A DNA stretch of 64,000 bases from Arenibacter aquaticus. Lineage in GTDB: Bacteria > Bacteroidota > Bacteroidia > Flavobacteriales > Flavobacteriaceae. The position numbers and the translations under genes were made by a program. The first letter of the stretch is position 1. Each line of letters opens with the position of its first letter. Below the pieces are notes generated by a model. It saw only the letters and a program-made list of their open reading frames with translations. It did not search any database and was not told where the DNA came from. The DNA lies in contig NZ_RQPJ01000003.1 in the NCBI RefSeq assembly GCF_003957295.1, positions 1-64,000 on the forward strand. The letters run 5' to 3'. Shown piece after piece: positions 42,463 through 53,351 of the stretch.

Positions 42463-43373
42463 TTTTTTGCTTTATTTAGGTTTTTAGCGATTTATTAAAC
42501 ACATCACTATTTTGTATTCTTTGACTGAACGAATTAGCCCACAAGACCTACTTAATGTTGCTTCCCATACGTCTAGGCAATTATTAAAAACATATCTGAC
42601 TGTATACTAAATATTTAATAAGCTACCGGTCTCAAGAGTTTCATTTTAATCCAGTAATACCATGGAATGACTACTCCCAAAAGTATTGGCTGTCATCAAT
42701 CCGTTCGGTATAGCCAAGTATAATAAGGGGTTAGAGCTACCTAATGATTATATAAACACAATGTTTCCATCATATCATCTTTGTATGCCATTAAATAGTT
42801 GCTAATAGTTGACTCAGAGTTTAATTAATATAAGCTTGTACACTTGAGGAATATCGCGATCTATCCTCAAAAAATGTAATTGCATGTAGTAAACAAAGGA
42901 TATGCCAAGGATAATACAAAATACAACATAAAAAACATAAGCAACTAATTACCAGACTTTAAAAACAAAACCAAAGAATCATGGAAGAAGGAGATACTGG
43001 GTAATTTTGTACCAGATGGGGCGTTTTTACCCAATAAAAATTCCACCTTTATTATATCCATACAAGAGCTTTTAAAGGCACTGTTCCTATAACGGTCCAG
43101 CACCCTTCCTATTTTTAAATAGTAGATATCCCTTGTAAAACCTTAATTATTACTAAACATACTTACCTTCACACTGTTGAAGTTCATAAAGCCTTATCCA
43201 GTGTATTCCAATTCTTAGCACAATTTATAAATAAAAGATTCAACCAGCAGGGTAGTTATATTGGTTTAGTGATAACGGGCAACACTAGTTTATAGACCTA
43301 TTACCTAATTCTATTGCTGCCACTAATATAGGGCTATTTTTATTTCAATGGATCTTAAGCCATTCGGTTTGTA
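42463..43373. other. ~900-bp intergenic region without recognised genes
   Basis: No coding frame, repeat or strong terminator was recognised. Short inverted repeats such as ACTGGGTAA...TTACCCA (about 42995-43040) are the only visible structures. It separates the sensor-domain gene from the sulfatase/PUL operon; the operon terminator may lie in its right part. Confidence 0.35.
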
Positions 43374-44828
43374 TCATTTTTGGTATAAAGGATTTATCTT
43401 TGGCCCCTTGGTCTTTAAGTAGTTGTTTAGAGCCCTAAGTTCTGTTTTCAACTCGTCCAGTTTAGCTGGATTTTGTTGCACCAGATTATTGGTTTCCGAT
43501 ATATCAGATTTAATATTATAAAGTTCATACTCATCCTTTTCATAGAAGTAAATGAGTTTCCAATCCCCTTTTCTTAGGGCCTGTCCAGGGGTCCAGCCAC
43601 TGCCATGATAATGGGGATAATCCCATAGCAAAACCTTGTGATGTTCGTGTTTCCTATTGTCCATCAACGCTTTAAGACTTAACCCATCTATGTGTAATGT
43701 TGGCTTTAGTGGTAGATCCAAAACTTCCAAAATGGTTGGAAAAAAATCCATGCTAATAACCGGAGTATCAATACTCTTGTGTTCACTTGATCCTGGCTTT
43801 TTAATAATTAATGGAACCCGTATACCTCCTTCATAGGCCCAACCTTTTCCTGCCCTCAATGGTCTAACACTTGTTGGTGCTATTCTATTGTTTTTTAAAG
43901 TAGACAAACCTCCATTGTCCGAAGTAAAAATTATTAAGGTATCCTCCATTAAATTAAGCGCTTCCAGTTTATCCAAGAGTCTTCCTACATTTTCATCCAT
44001 AGCATAAATCATTGAGGCATATTCGGGATTATATTGATTCAGCACTGTCTTACCAGAGCCCTCAATTTCCAATTGAGGAATACTATCCTGCAGCTTCTTT
44101 TGTTTAGTCTTAAATTTTCCCAAATATCTCTTACAAGCTTGTATGGGTGTATGCACCGTATAATAGGAAAGATATAGTAAAAAGGGATCATCTTTATTGT
44201 TTTCCAAAAAATCAATGGATTCATTGGTAAGTCTGTCGGTAAGATATTCGCCTACAGCTCCATCCTTTAATCTGGGGTTCTTGTAGGGTGAATAATAACC
44301 TCCCGGAGGACTACCTTTGTGGTGCCCTCCTTTATTAATATCAAAACCTTGGTCTTCAGGGAAAAAATGAAGGTCACCCAAATGCCATTTTCCAGCAAAA
44401 AAAGTTTTATATCCTTCATCTTTTAAGCTTTCTGCAAAGGTTACCTCTTCCAAAGGCAGTTCATATAAATCATTAGGCCCCAACAGAGGTTTGTTCTTGG
44501 GGTCGTAACCTGGTATCCAATCGGTTATACCAATTCTTGACGGATACCTGCCTGTCAAGATTGCTGCCCTAGTTGGAGAACAAACCGGATTAGGGGTATA
44601 AGCACTTGTAAAAACAGACCCCATTGCTGCTAGGCGGTCTATATTGGGCGACTCATAAAAGTCACTGCCATAGCAGGATAAATCTTTCCATCCCAAATCA
44701 TCGACCAATATAAACACTACGTTTTTTTTCTTGGTTAGTTCTTGATTTGAACTTATAGAATTGTCTTTACCTCTTTTACAGCTCAGGCAACTGCTTAAAA
44801 TGAACAATAATAAAATTAATATTCTCAT
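43374..44828 (-). CDS. Sulfatase (formylglycine type), lipoprotein
   Basis: 484 residues. The N-terminal signal has cysteines at 14 and 17, so it is probably a lipoprotein. Metal-binding NVVFILVDDLGWKDL includes Asp 43-44. The formylglycine motif is PVCSPTR with Cys 83, converted by a maturase encoded elsewhere. GKWHLGD, FTSDNGG and LRAGKGWAYEGGIRVPLIIK follow in the normal order. It hydrolyses sulfate esters, here presumably on oligosaccharides imported or bound by the SusC/D pair. It is third of three sulfatases on the minus strand of the PUL, about 300 bp behind the previous one. Family S1, subfamily not assignable by eye. Confidence 0.88.
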   Translation of the reverse strand: MRILILLLFILSSCLSCKRGKDNSISSNQELTKKKNVVFILVDDLGWKDLSCYGSDFYESPNIDRLAAMGSVFTSAYTPNPVCSPTRAAILTGRYPSRIGITDWIPGYDPKNKPLLGPNDLYELPLEEVTFAESLKDEGYKTFFAGKWHLGDLHFFPEDQGFDINKGGHHKGSPPGGYYSPYKNPRLKDGAVGEYLTDRLTNESIDFLENNKDDPFLLYLSYYTVHTPIQACKRYLGKFKTKQKKLQDSIPQLEIEGSGKTVLNQYNPEYASMIYAMDENVGRLLDKLEALNLMEDTLIIFTSDNGGLSTLKNNRIAPTSVRPLRAGKGWAYEGGIRVPLIIKKPGSSEHKSIDTPVISMDFFPTILEVLDLPLKPTLHIDGLSLKALMDNRKHEHHKVLLWDYPHYHGSGWTPGQALRKGDWKLIYFYEKDEYELYNIKSDISETNNLVQQNPAKLDELKTELRALNNYLKTKGPKINPLYQK

Positions 44829-44860
44829 TTAGGAATGGTTTAAGAAATAGGTATTACAGC

Positions 44861-45004
44861 TCAAAAAGATACGTCAATATTTAATAATCTTGCACACCAC
44901 CAATCTTCATTTGGTTCAAAACCTCTATAACCTAACTTCTTGCCTTGGGCTTTCATAGTCGGCATCATCCTACATAATGCCCAATTACCCCGTTTATGGG
45001 TCAT
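44861..45004 (-). CDS. Short ORF of unknown identity between sulfatases
   Basis: 47 codons from ATG at 45004 to TGA at 44861: MTHKRGNWALCRMMPTMKAQ and a Trp-rich end containing FEPNEDWWCARLLNID. The composition is protein-like but could be the C-terminal relic of a larger enzyme; upstream of the ATG the frame holds a stop. It lies 32 bp before the sulfatase start at 44828. No family recognised. Confidence 0.3.
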   Translation of the reverse strand: MTHKRGNWALCRMMPTMKAQGKKLGYRGFEPNEDWWCARLLNIDVSF

Positions 45005-45131
45005 TTATGTACCGCATTTCAGATCCTGCTTAGGCAAATTGAATACCCCCCTATCAACCGTTCAACCAATTTTATACCGTAGCTATTGGCAATGTAAAAT
45101 TTTAGGGCGATAAGATTGATCTAAAACAAAT

Positions 45132-46502
45132 CTATTCTGATACCAACTCTACCCCTTTAAAAACCTCCCTCTGCCAATTTTTAAGTTTCCTACCCAACCG
45201 CCTTACTATTTTGGGATGATTTTGGGCTACATTGTTTTTTTCAGAAATATCCGTTGATAGGTTAAACAACTCTATAGTTTCCTCAGATGCTGTTTTTAGG
45301 GTCACAAGTTTCCAATTAGAACTTCGAATGGCATTCTTATTACCAAAACTCCAAAATAAATCTCGCTTCGGAAGGGGTCCGTCAGACAGTAGATGGTTCT
45401 TTATACTTATTCCATCTATGATCTTACTTTGTGGGACTTCATCAATAAAATCGAGAAAGGTTGGAAGAAAGTCCATAGTGAGTACAGGCTGTTCACTCAC
45501 CCTTCCTGCCTCAAATTTTGAAGGATACCAAGCAATGGCCGGAACACGATGTCCACCTTCGTACAAGCCGGCTTTATATCCTCTTAAGATACCATTACTG
45601 CCATTTTGTGAGGCTCCGTTATCAGAACAGAAAATTACAATGGTATTCCTATCAAGTCCCGTTTCCTTCAGTTTTTTCATGATCTGCCCTACACCCTCAT
45701 CCAAAACCTCCACCATTTCCTTGTAGATACCCCTTATGCTATCTACAGGAACTGGATCTGTACCTTTTTCACCTACTCTACGAAGCACCTTATCTATTCT
45801 TCGTTGGTAGGGGTAATGCGGGGACTCATGAGGTAGGTATAGAAAAAATGGTTTTCCTGTTTCCTTAGGGTTATTTCTATCTATAAAATTCAAACCATAT
45901 TCGGTTATCAAATCTGTGGTATACCCTTTATCATCCTTAATTTTAGTGTTGTCCCACCAATCAAAATATCCCTCTTGGTCTATATGGGCATGGTAATCTA
46001 CATTACCACTAACAAATCCCTTAAACTGATCAAAACCCTGTAAAGAGGGGTTGAATCTAGCATCATAGCCCAAGTGCCATTTCCCAAAAATTCCAGTATT
46101 ATAACCGTATTTTTTCAGTTCATCGGCAATTGTCACTTCGGCGATAGCCAAACCTACCTCTCTGTGGCTGGCAGCCGTAATTACGCCACCAACCCCTGTG
46201 CGCTGCTGATACTTTCCCGTTAATAGTGCTGCCCGGGTGGGACTGCACACGGCTCCGTTGGAATGGAAGTCGGTAAACTTAATGCCCTCCTTCGCCAACC
46301 TATCTATATTTGGGGTATTAATGTATGTGTTACCATAACTGGAGATATCTCCATACCCAAGATCATCTGCCATGATAATAATAAAATTAGGCCTGCTTCC
46401 AGTATTATTATTATCTAATTTATTTTCCTGCGCCACCGCGAAATGCAACGCACATAGTATACCCATTAAAAGGTATAAGGCTTTGTTTCTTCTTTTATTC
46501 AT
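45132..46502 (-). CDS. Sulfatase (formylglycine type)
   Basis: 456 residues. Signal peptide ending near residue 24 (GILCALHFAVAQ), metal-site motif NFIIIMADDLGYGD, formylglycine motif GAVCSPTR with Cys 86, GKWHLGYD, then FCSDNGASQNGSNGILRGYK and YEGGHRVPAIAWYP in family order. It should be periplasmic or surface-exposed and desulfates glycans. It is the second of three tandem sulfatases, 64 bp after the previous gene, and so probably co-transcribed with it. Confidence 0.88.
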   Translation of the reverse strand: MNKRRNKALYLLMGILCALHFAVAQENKLDNNNTGSRPNFIIIMADDLGYGDISSYGNTYINTPNIDRLAKEGIKFTDFHSNGAVCSPTRAALLTGKYQQRTGVGGVITAASHREVGLAIAEVTIADELKKYGYNTGIFGKWHLGYDARFNPSLQGFDQFKGFVSGNVDYHAHIDQEGYFDWWDNTKIKDDKGYTTDLITEYGLNFIDRNNPKETGKPFFLYLPHESPHYPYQRRIDKVLRRVGEKGTDPVPVDSIRGIYKEMVEVLDEGVGQIMKKLKETGLDRNTIVIFCSDNGASQNGSNGILRGYKAGLYEGGHRVPAIAWYPSKFEAGRVSEQPVLTMDFLPTFLDFIDEVPQSKIIDGISIKNHLLSDGPLPKRDLFWSFGNKNAIRSSNWKLVTLKTASEETIELFNLSTDISEKNNVAQNHPKIVRRLGRKLKNWQREVFKGVELVSE

Positions 46503-46566
46503 TTTTGCTCCTCTAATATTTTTGATTACTAGTCCTCTATTATCATATTATTTGGTTCCAAAAAAG

Positions 46567-48117
46567 TTATCTTTTGGCATCATCCAAAAGCGCTAAAAGT
46601 TCTTCTACCACTTCTGGATACTCACTATAGACATTATTAGTCTCTCTTGGATCCTCTGATAAATTGTATAAGGTTGCGTTTGGCTGATTATTTTCTGGCT
46701 TAATTATATCCGGCTTGGTGAAACCTCCAGAACCAAGAGAGGTTGTAAGTTTCCATTGGCCCTTCCGAATTGCAAAAAAACCATTTAAGGAATGGTGAAC
46801 GGTGTAATCCCGAATCTGATTTTGGGCTTCTCCGGTTAGGGCAGGTAACATATCATAACTATCCTCACCCGCTCCCTTTGGCAGATCCTCACCTAATATC
46901 CCGGATAATGTAGCCAACAAATCGGTAGTACACAGTACTTGATCTGAAACACTACCAGGCTTTATTTTTCCAGGCCATCTTGCTATAAAGGGAATGCGAT
47001 GTCCGCCTTCATAAATATCAGCTTTCTGACCACGATATATATAATTGGCACGGTGTTCAAAAATTTCTTTATCCTCCTTGGTCCAATTTGAACCGTTGTC
47101 CGAAGTGACAATAATTAAGGTGTTGTTAGCCTTACCTGATTCTTCCAAAGCTTTTAATACGGTACCCACTGTATTATCTACAAGTGTTACAAAATCACCA
47201 TAACGACCCGCATTCGATTTTCCATTCACCTCCTCGGTTGGAAGCCAGGGAGTATGAGGGGCTGTTAAAGGGAAATAAAGGAAAAAAGGTTCTTCTACAT
47301 TCTTTTGTTCCGCTATATAATTTGCCGCTTTATAGGTAAGATGGTCCATTACCTTATTAAAATTAAAGTTAGGAGCAACTTCTCCCGGTCGCCAAAATAC
47401 CCCTCTCCCGTCCTTATCCTGACTTTTTCCCTTGGTATAGGCCGTAGGCAATTCCGTAGCTTTTTCATTCTCCAAATACAGGTATGGAGTCATATCCAAA
47501 GAGGATGGGATAATATAAGAGTAGTCAAAACCTAAAGTATTTGGGCCACTTACCTTCTTGCTAAAATCTACATTGCTATCTGCTCCTTCTTCAAAAACCT
47601 TGTCCCATTCATACTTGGCAATGGGTTTGTCTGGATTTTTTGCTTGCCATCCCAATCCCAAATGCCACTTACCAATACAAGCTGTATTATAGCCGTTATC
47701 TTGCAGGAAGGAGGCCACCGTAGTACGATCGTTTTCAATAAGTGGTGGATCATAACCCCACAATACCCCTTCTTTTAATCTACTCCTCCAAGCATATCGT
47801 CCTGTGAGTATACCATAACGTGTGGGGGTACATACCGCGGAATTGGAATGTGCATCCGTAAAATATATTCCCTGCTCTACAATTTTATCCATAAAAGGTG
47901 TTCGTATACCTGAATTCTGATTGAGAGAAGACAAATCACCATACCCCATATCATCGGCCAAGATATAGACTATATTTGGTCTATTATTCTCTGTCTTATC
48001 CTCCCCCGATGATTTCTTTGAGGTTTTTAAAGCACAAGAAACCAACATCATAAATAAACAAGCAACCAAGAGCCACTGTTTATATACAAAATTGCCAATA
48101 CTATCATTTGTTTGCAT
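46567..48117 (-). CDS. Sulfatase (formylglycine type), lipoprotein
   Basis: 516 residues. Lipoprotein-type signal (LFMMLVSC, Cys 28), NIVYILADDMGYGD at 49-62, formylglycine motif SAVCTPTR with Cys 96, KWHLGLGWQA, TSDNGSNWTKEDKE and YEGGHRIPFIARWPG. The C-terminus NNVYSEYPEVVEELLALLDD is the usual sulfatase end. The first of three sulfatases after SusD (177-bp gap). It acts with SusC/D to process a sulfated polysaccharide; the substrate cannot be inferred without subfamily placement. Confidence 0.88.
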   Translation of the reverse strand: MQTNDSIGNFVYKQWLLVACLFMMLVSCALKTSKKSSGEDKTENNRPNIVYILADDMGYGDLSSLNQNSGIRTPFMDKIVEQGIYFTDAHSNSAVCTPTRYGILTGRYAWRSRLKEGVLWGYDPPLIENDRTTVASFLQDNGYNTACIGKWHLGLGWQAKNPDKPIAKYEWDKVFEEGADSNVDFSKKVSGPNTLGFDYSYIIPSSLDMTPYLYLENEKATELPTAYTKGKSQDKDGRGVFWRPGEVAPNFNFNKVMDHLTYKAANYIAEQKNVEEPFFLYFPLTAPHTPWLPTEEVNGKSNAGRYGDFVTLVDNTVGTVLKALEESGKANNTLIIVTSDNGSNWTKEDKEIFEHRANYIYRGQKADIYEGGHRIPFIARWPGKIKPGSVSDQVLCTTDLLATLSGILGEDLPKGAGEDSYDMLPALTGEAQNQIRDYTVHHSLNGFFAIRKGQWKLTTSLGSGGFTKPDIIKPENNQPNATLYNLSEDPRETNNVYSEYPEVVEELLALLDDAKR

Positions 48118-48294
48118 AATTCAATTTTTGATATTTAATTTAATTGGAGATATATAGTACATACTCATAAATAGGCCTATTCCAAAGTAGCCCTATACAT
48201 AAGAGCCTATTATAAACCAACCAAGGGTATCTATAACAATAGAGACCCTTGGTGGCATTATAACTAAATAAGGTTCTGGTCTTAAAATTTAATG

Positions 48295-49803
48295 TTAATA
48301 TCCAGGGTTCTGCTCTTGGAGGTTGGCATTGTTAGAGAACTCCACCAAGGGTATGGGATATAGAAAATAAGACTTTCCGGTTATTGGATGAGTAATTAAC
48401 CTATTACTTGGAAATGTTAGTTCTCCTTTAATATCCATTTGAAATTGGATTCTTTCCTGTAATATGCCCCATCTATTTAGATCAAAATAGCGTTTGCTCT
48501 CAAAGGCTAGCTCTATCCTTCGCTCCTTCCTTAGTGCTTCCCTAAATTCCTGTTGTGTGGTTAGCGACAAGGCATCATGCGCACCAAGGTCTGCATTGAC
48601 CCTTACTTCGTTCAAAAGATCAAAAGCCTCTCCATTGGGGGTGTATCCAATCTCATTCAATGCTTCCGCCCGCATTAACAACACATCGGCATATCGTATA
48701 ATTGGAAAGTTCCATGTACTTTGCGTAATAGGTTGATCAACTTCATTAAAAAACTTATTTACATATAATAAGCTACCCTTGGGTTGGTCGGGGAACAAGA
48801 AATTATCTAGATCGTAGTGGGCAAGGGTTACATCTTTACGGCTATCCCCTGGCTCATATTCTTGAACAATACCATTGCCAGAGGACAAACTACCGCCTTC
48901 CCCGTTCCAAGTATCATCGGTGGGCAAATTTGCTGCACCACCTTGTAGATCTGGTGGGGAAAATGTGCTACGTGTATTAATGGTAGTAGCTCCGGTCTCA
49001 CCTCCATATTGTACTTCAAAAATAGTACCAGGACCATTTTCTTGGGAGCCGTTGAAATTATCTGCATAATTTTCCAAAAGACGACCATTTCCAATAATTT
49101 CGGTGGTATTTGAAACCACCCCTTCCCATTCTTCCAATTCAAGGTTTACTGTGGCCAATAAAGCCAAAGCTGCGTACTTGGTTGGTCTACCTACTTCTTT
49201 TCCGCTTCCCCCAGTATATTCTGTTGGCAGAAGGGATATTGCATCGCCCAGATCCAGTTTTATCTGGGTATAAATCTCGGCAATGGAAGATCTAGGTAAT
49301 TCGGCTTCTGCAGGTGTTTTTATTTCTGCTAGCAGTAATGGCACACCACCATAAAACCTTACCAAGTTAAAATAGTAATAAGCGCGCATAAACTTGCTTT
49401 GCCCCTCTATTAAATTCCTCATTTCATCACTAGAGAACGTTTCAACCAATTGCATTCGTTCCAAAACGGTATTGGCTCTGGTTATACCGCGGTAATGATT
49501 TTCCCAGGTGGTTTCAATAAGGCCAAATGCTTCATCAATATTAAAAATATCCGATTCGGTTTCCTTACGCCAGGTCCACGTATCATCACTTGACCTGCCC
49601 GCTAGCTGCACCATGGTACCTCCTGAATAAATGCTTTGTAAGGGTTGAAAAATACCATTAACCCCTGTAATAAGCCCTTCTTCAGTTGACAGTAAGTCGT
49701 CCAAGGCAACTTGCCCTTCGGGCTCCGGTTCCAAAATTTTACTACAATTGTAGAATAATATTCCTATTAATATTAGACCTATATATTTTATATAATTATT
49801 CAT
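48295..49803 (-). CDS. susD: SusD/RagB-family surface glycan-binding lipoprotein
   Basis: 502 residues. Lipid anchor at Cys 20 (LILIGILFYNC), then an alpha-helical SusD fold with TPR-like core: LIEGQSKFMRAYYYFNLVRF, YGGVPLLLAEIKTPAEAELP and YADVLLMRAEALNEIGYTPN. The C-terminal half has LRKERRIELAFESKRYFDLN and ends with QEQNPGY, the canonical signature. SusD caps the SusC channel and captures the glycan at the cell surface. It begins 16 bp after the SusC stop, as usual for the pair. Confidence 0.9.
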   Translation of the reverse strand: MNNYIKYIGLILIGILFYNCSKILEPEPEGQVALDDLLSTEEGLITGVNGIFQPLQSIYSGGTMVQLAGRSSDDTWTWRKETESDIFNIDEAFGLIETTWENHYRGITRANTVLERMQLVETFSSDEMRNLIEGQSKFMRAYYYFNLVRFYGGVPLLLAEIKTPAEAELPRSSIAEIYTQIKLDLGDAISLLPTEYTGGSGKEVGRPTKYAALALLATVNLELEEWEGVVSNTTEIIGNGRLLENYADNFNGSQENGPGTIFEVQYGGETGATTINTRSTFSPPDLQGGAANLPTDDTWNGEGGSLSSGNGIVQEYEPGDSRKDVTLAHYDLDNFLFPDQPKGSLLYVNKFFNEVDQPITQSTWNFPIIRYADVLLMRAEALNEIGYTPNGEAFDLLNEVRVNADLGAHDALSLTTQQEFREALRKERRIELAFESKRYFDLNRWGILQERIQFQMDIKGELTFPSNRLITHPITGKSYFLYPIPLVEFSNNANLQEQNPGY

Positions 49804-49819
49804 CTTATCTTTTTTTACG

Positions 49820-52800
49820 TTAAAAACCGACTTTCACTCCTAAGTTAAATTGCCTAGTATTAGGATATGGGGTATAATCTATACCCGCAGATAAAAGGCT
49901 TTCCCTACTAGAGGCCTCTGGATCCAAACCACTGTATTTAGTAAACGTCAATAGATTGGTAGCCGATACTGTAAATTGAGCGTTATTAATAAAAGAAGTC
50001 TCAAATATCTTGCTTGGAAGGTCATAGGTCAAGGCAACGTTCTTTAGCCTTAAGAAACTGGCATCCTCCAAAAAGCGAGTAGATGCCAAGGTAGCCAAGG
50101 TAGTGGTAGTACCTCCCTGTGAAGGCCTGGGTGCCGTTGCCGTTGGATTGTCAGGAGTCCAAAAATCTGCCGCCTCAGCAAAATTCTGAACAAAAGGAAC
50201 CCCTCTTGAAAATAAGTTTCTAGCTGTGTTATAGAGTTTATTTCCCGTTGCAAAATTCATAAAAACAGACAATGAAAGATTCTTATAAGAAAAAGTATTG
50301 TCCAATCCTCCAATAAACTTTGGGTGCGGGTTTCCTACAAAAGCTCTATCTCCCGCATCCAATAGCCCATTATTATTAAGATCCTTGTATTTTGGATCAC
50401 CAGGAACGGCATTAAACCAAGTAGCTGCCTCTGCTTCTTCGCCCAATTGCCAAATACCGTCATAAACGTACATATTAAATGCTCCTACTGGTCGTCCGGC
50501 CACGGTTAAATTTGTTGGTACATTGGATAATGGAATATTCTGGCCTGGTATTTCCAAGGGCTCACCCGCAGAATTGCTGCCTATATCCAAAACTTCATTC
50601 TTATTATAAGCAATATTGAAATCTGTTGACCATTAAAATTTTCCTGTAAGGTTTCTAGTGAATATAGCGAACTCGATTCCTGAATTTCGTACCGAACCAA
50701 TATTTACTATGGGAGGATTGGGTACCCCTGCTGTCAAGGCAATTGGATTTTGGATCAAAAGATCTTCCGACTTTTTATCGTAATAATCTATGGTACCGCT
50801 TATTCTGCTCTTGAAGAAGGCAAAGTCTACGCCAATGTCCAATTGTTTGTTGGCTTCCCATTGCAGGGAAGGATTTCCAATATTAGATGCAGAATTACCA
50901 ACCACAACCGTATTACCAAAAACATAAGGCGTAGAGGCTGCTCTGGTTATAAACTCAAAATTACCAATGTTCTGATTCCCTGTAAGTCCGTAACTCACCC
51001 TAAATTTCAGATCATTTAAAACCGTACTATTCTTTAAAAAGTCTTCCTGCGAAACCCTCCAAGCAACTGAGGCCGAAGGAAATACACCATATCGCTTATC
51101 AGGTCCAAAACGGGAAGATCCGTCACGTCTAACCGTAGCGGTCAATAAATACTTGTCATCAAATCCATAATTTAACCTTGCAAATGTAGAGGCCAATCCC
51201 CCTTTTACATTACTACCTGTACTATTAAAACTGGTCTGGTTTGATAGCTGATTTAAAGCGTTATCAATTGTTCCTGTTCCAAATGCCGACGTCCTGCGCA
51301 ATAGAAATTGCTGTGCCGATACCCCAAGCAATAATTTAAAGTTGTGTTTATTTAATTGCTTGGTATAATCCAAAGTGGCATCTGCTACCCAGTTGGTATC
51401 GCTGTTATTGGATACTGTTACTGAACCCTGGTTATTGATCATTCGCCCAATTTCATAAATGGGAGAATAGGTATACCCCTCAACACGGACTAAATCACCA
51501 CCAAAATTAGTGTTGAAGAAAAGCCCTTCCATTAGTTTTATATTGGTTTGAAAATTCCCAAGCAACCTTGTAGTGTTCAATTCCCTGGTAGGCAACAAAA
51601 GAGGTACCAAAGGATTGGAATTAGCTCCAAAATACGGAGCAGATGAAGTTTCTATATTGGCCAGTTCCCCATTTTCATCATATGCTGGTGTGTAACTGTG
51701 ATGGTACACAAACCCTCTATAACCTGTTGCTCCCCAGCTATCGCCTTGTGAATAGTTTTGAGGCTGATAACTTCCTGTTATATTAGTGCTTATTTTAAGC
51801 CAGTCATTAACTTGTGAACTTAAATTTGTCCTTAAAGAATAGGTTTGAAGGTCGGTATTCAATAATATACCTTTGCGATTCTGATACGAGGCCGAAGCCG
51901 AATATTGGGTGTTTTCTGTTCCTCCTGAATAGTTAAAATTATGTATTTGACGTATGCCGGTTCTCGTTCCAAGCTCTTGCCAATCGTTATCCACTTGCCA
52001 TATAGGGTTGCTAGGATCATCATAAACCGCAGTACTTCTGTTTGAATTTTTAAAAGCTTCAACAAAAAGTAATCTTTGTTGCTCGGTTGACATTACGTCA
52101 TAGCGTTCTGAAATATGCTCTACACTGAAATCTGTACTATAGGTTAACTGAGGTTTGCCCACAGTACCCTTTTTTGTGGTAATAATTACTACACCATTGG
52201 CCGCCCTAGATCCATAGATAGCAGTTGCAGAGGCATCCTTCAAAATATCTATAGACGATATATCCTTGGGGTTTATTGTAGAAAAACTTGCGCTGATCAA
52301 TGGAACACCATCTACAACTATTAATGGATCATTACTACCTGTCACGGATCCAACACCACGGATCGCTATTTGAAACTTACCTTCCAAATCTCCACCAGAT
52401 TGCCTAATTTGAACTCCACTACTACGTCCTTGCAGGGCATCTGAAAAATTTGCAGTAGGTCTGCTTTGTAATTTCTCCTCAGAAATATTGGAAACGGCTC
52501 CTGTTATATCAGACTTTTTCTGAACACCGTAGCCAACCACCACTACCTCATCCAACCCTGCAGCACTTTCTTCCAAGGTGATATTCACAGTTGTTTGTCC
52601 GTTTACGGCAACTTCCTTTTTGGCGTATCCTATGTAAGATACTTCCAAAACAGCATCTTCCTTTTCTACTTCAATTGAAAAATTGCCATCAAAATCGGCC
52701 GTAACCCCATTGGTGGTACCTTTTTCGACTACATTGGCCCCAGGTAAGGGAGTGCCCGTATTATCTGTCACTGTACCAACGACCATCATTTGTGGCGTGG

Positions 52801-53206
52801 TTTCCTCTATAGGGACTGTTGAATCATCTGTTGACCCAACTGCTCGGCGACCCTTCAAGAATATTTGTTTGTCTACCACATTATGGGTGGTCCTTGTATT
52901 GCCAAATATCCTTTCGAGTATACTGGTAACCAATTCCTTATTGGCCTTAACACTTACACGACGATCTAAGTCCACCTCCTTTATTTGATATACAAAATGG
53001 AAATCGGTCTTACTTTCAATTTCATCAATGAGCCTTTCCACCGTTACATTATCAAGGTCCAATGTTATCTTGGTACGCTGTGCATAAGACGATTTGGCCT
53101 GCATGGTAAACAGTACCAGAAACATAAATAACATACTGATTTTCATCTTTAAACTGAGTTTAAGCAATGGGTACGACCATCTCTTTTGGTCAAGAATTTT
53201 TTTCAT
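49820..53206 (-). pseudogene. susC: SusC-family TonB-dependent receptor with STN domain, interrupted by in-frame TAA
   Basis: About 1128 codons. Signal peptide to residue 42, STN domain about 48-118, carboxypeptidase-regulatory-like domain about 142-212, TonB box DEVVVVGYG at 219-227, plug about 232-345, then a beta-barrel ending in NLGVKVGF. After residue 857 (RNLTGKF) a TAA at 50635-50633 interrupts; the next codons continue in the same frame, WSTDFNIAYNKNEVLDIGSN, to the stop at 49820. No frameshift is involved and no start exists near the break. Either a one-base nonsense mutation, a sequence error or readthrough. The STN extension marks a receptor that signals to the adjacent FecR. Barrel loss would abolish import. 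Confidence 0.85.
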
Positions 53207-53351
53207 ACTTTTATAATGTTTGATTGTGGTTATACATAGGTTTAATCACTATTGGCTATCGGGAAATGGTGACGCATTTTCCGATTTTTTTTGCTGTTTA
53301 TAGTGACATGGCGGTTGTTTTTAATGTTTCATAGGCAGTGTTTGTTTTTGT

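Noticed and set aside
50591..50632. Interpreting the SusC break as two separate genes
   Set aside because: The reading frame is continuous across the TAA and the downstream part has no start signal; it is a single interrupted gene.
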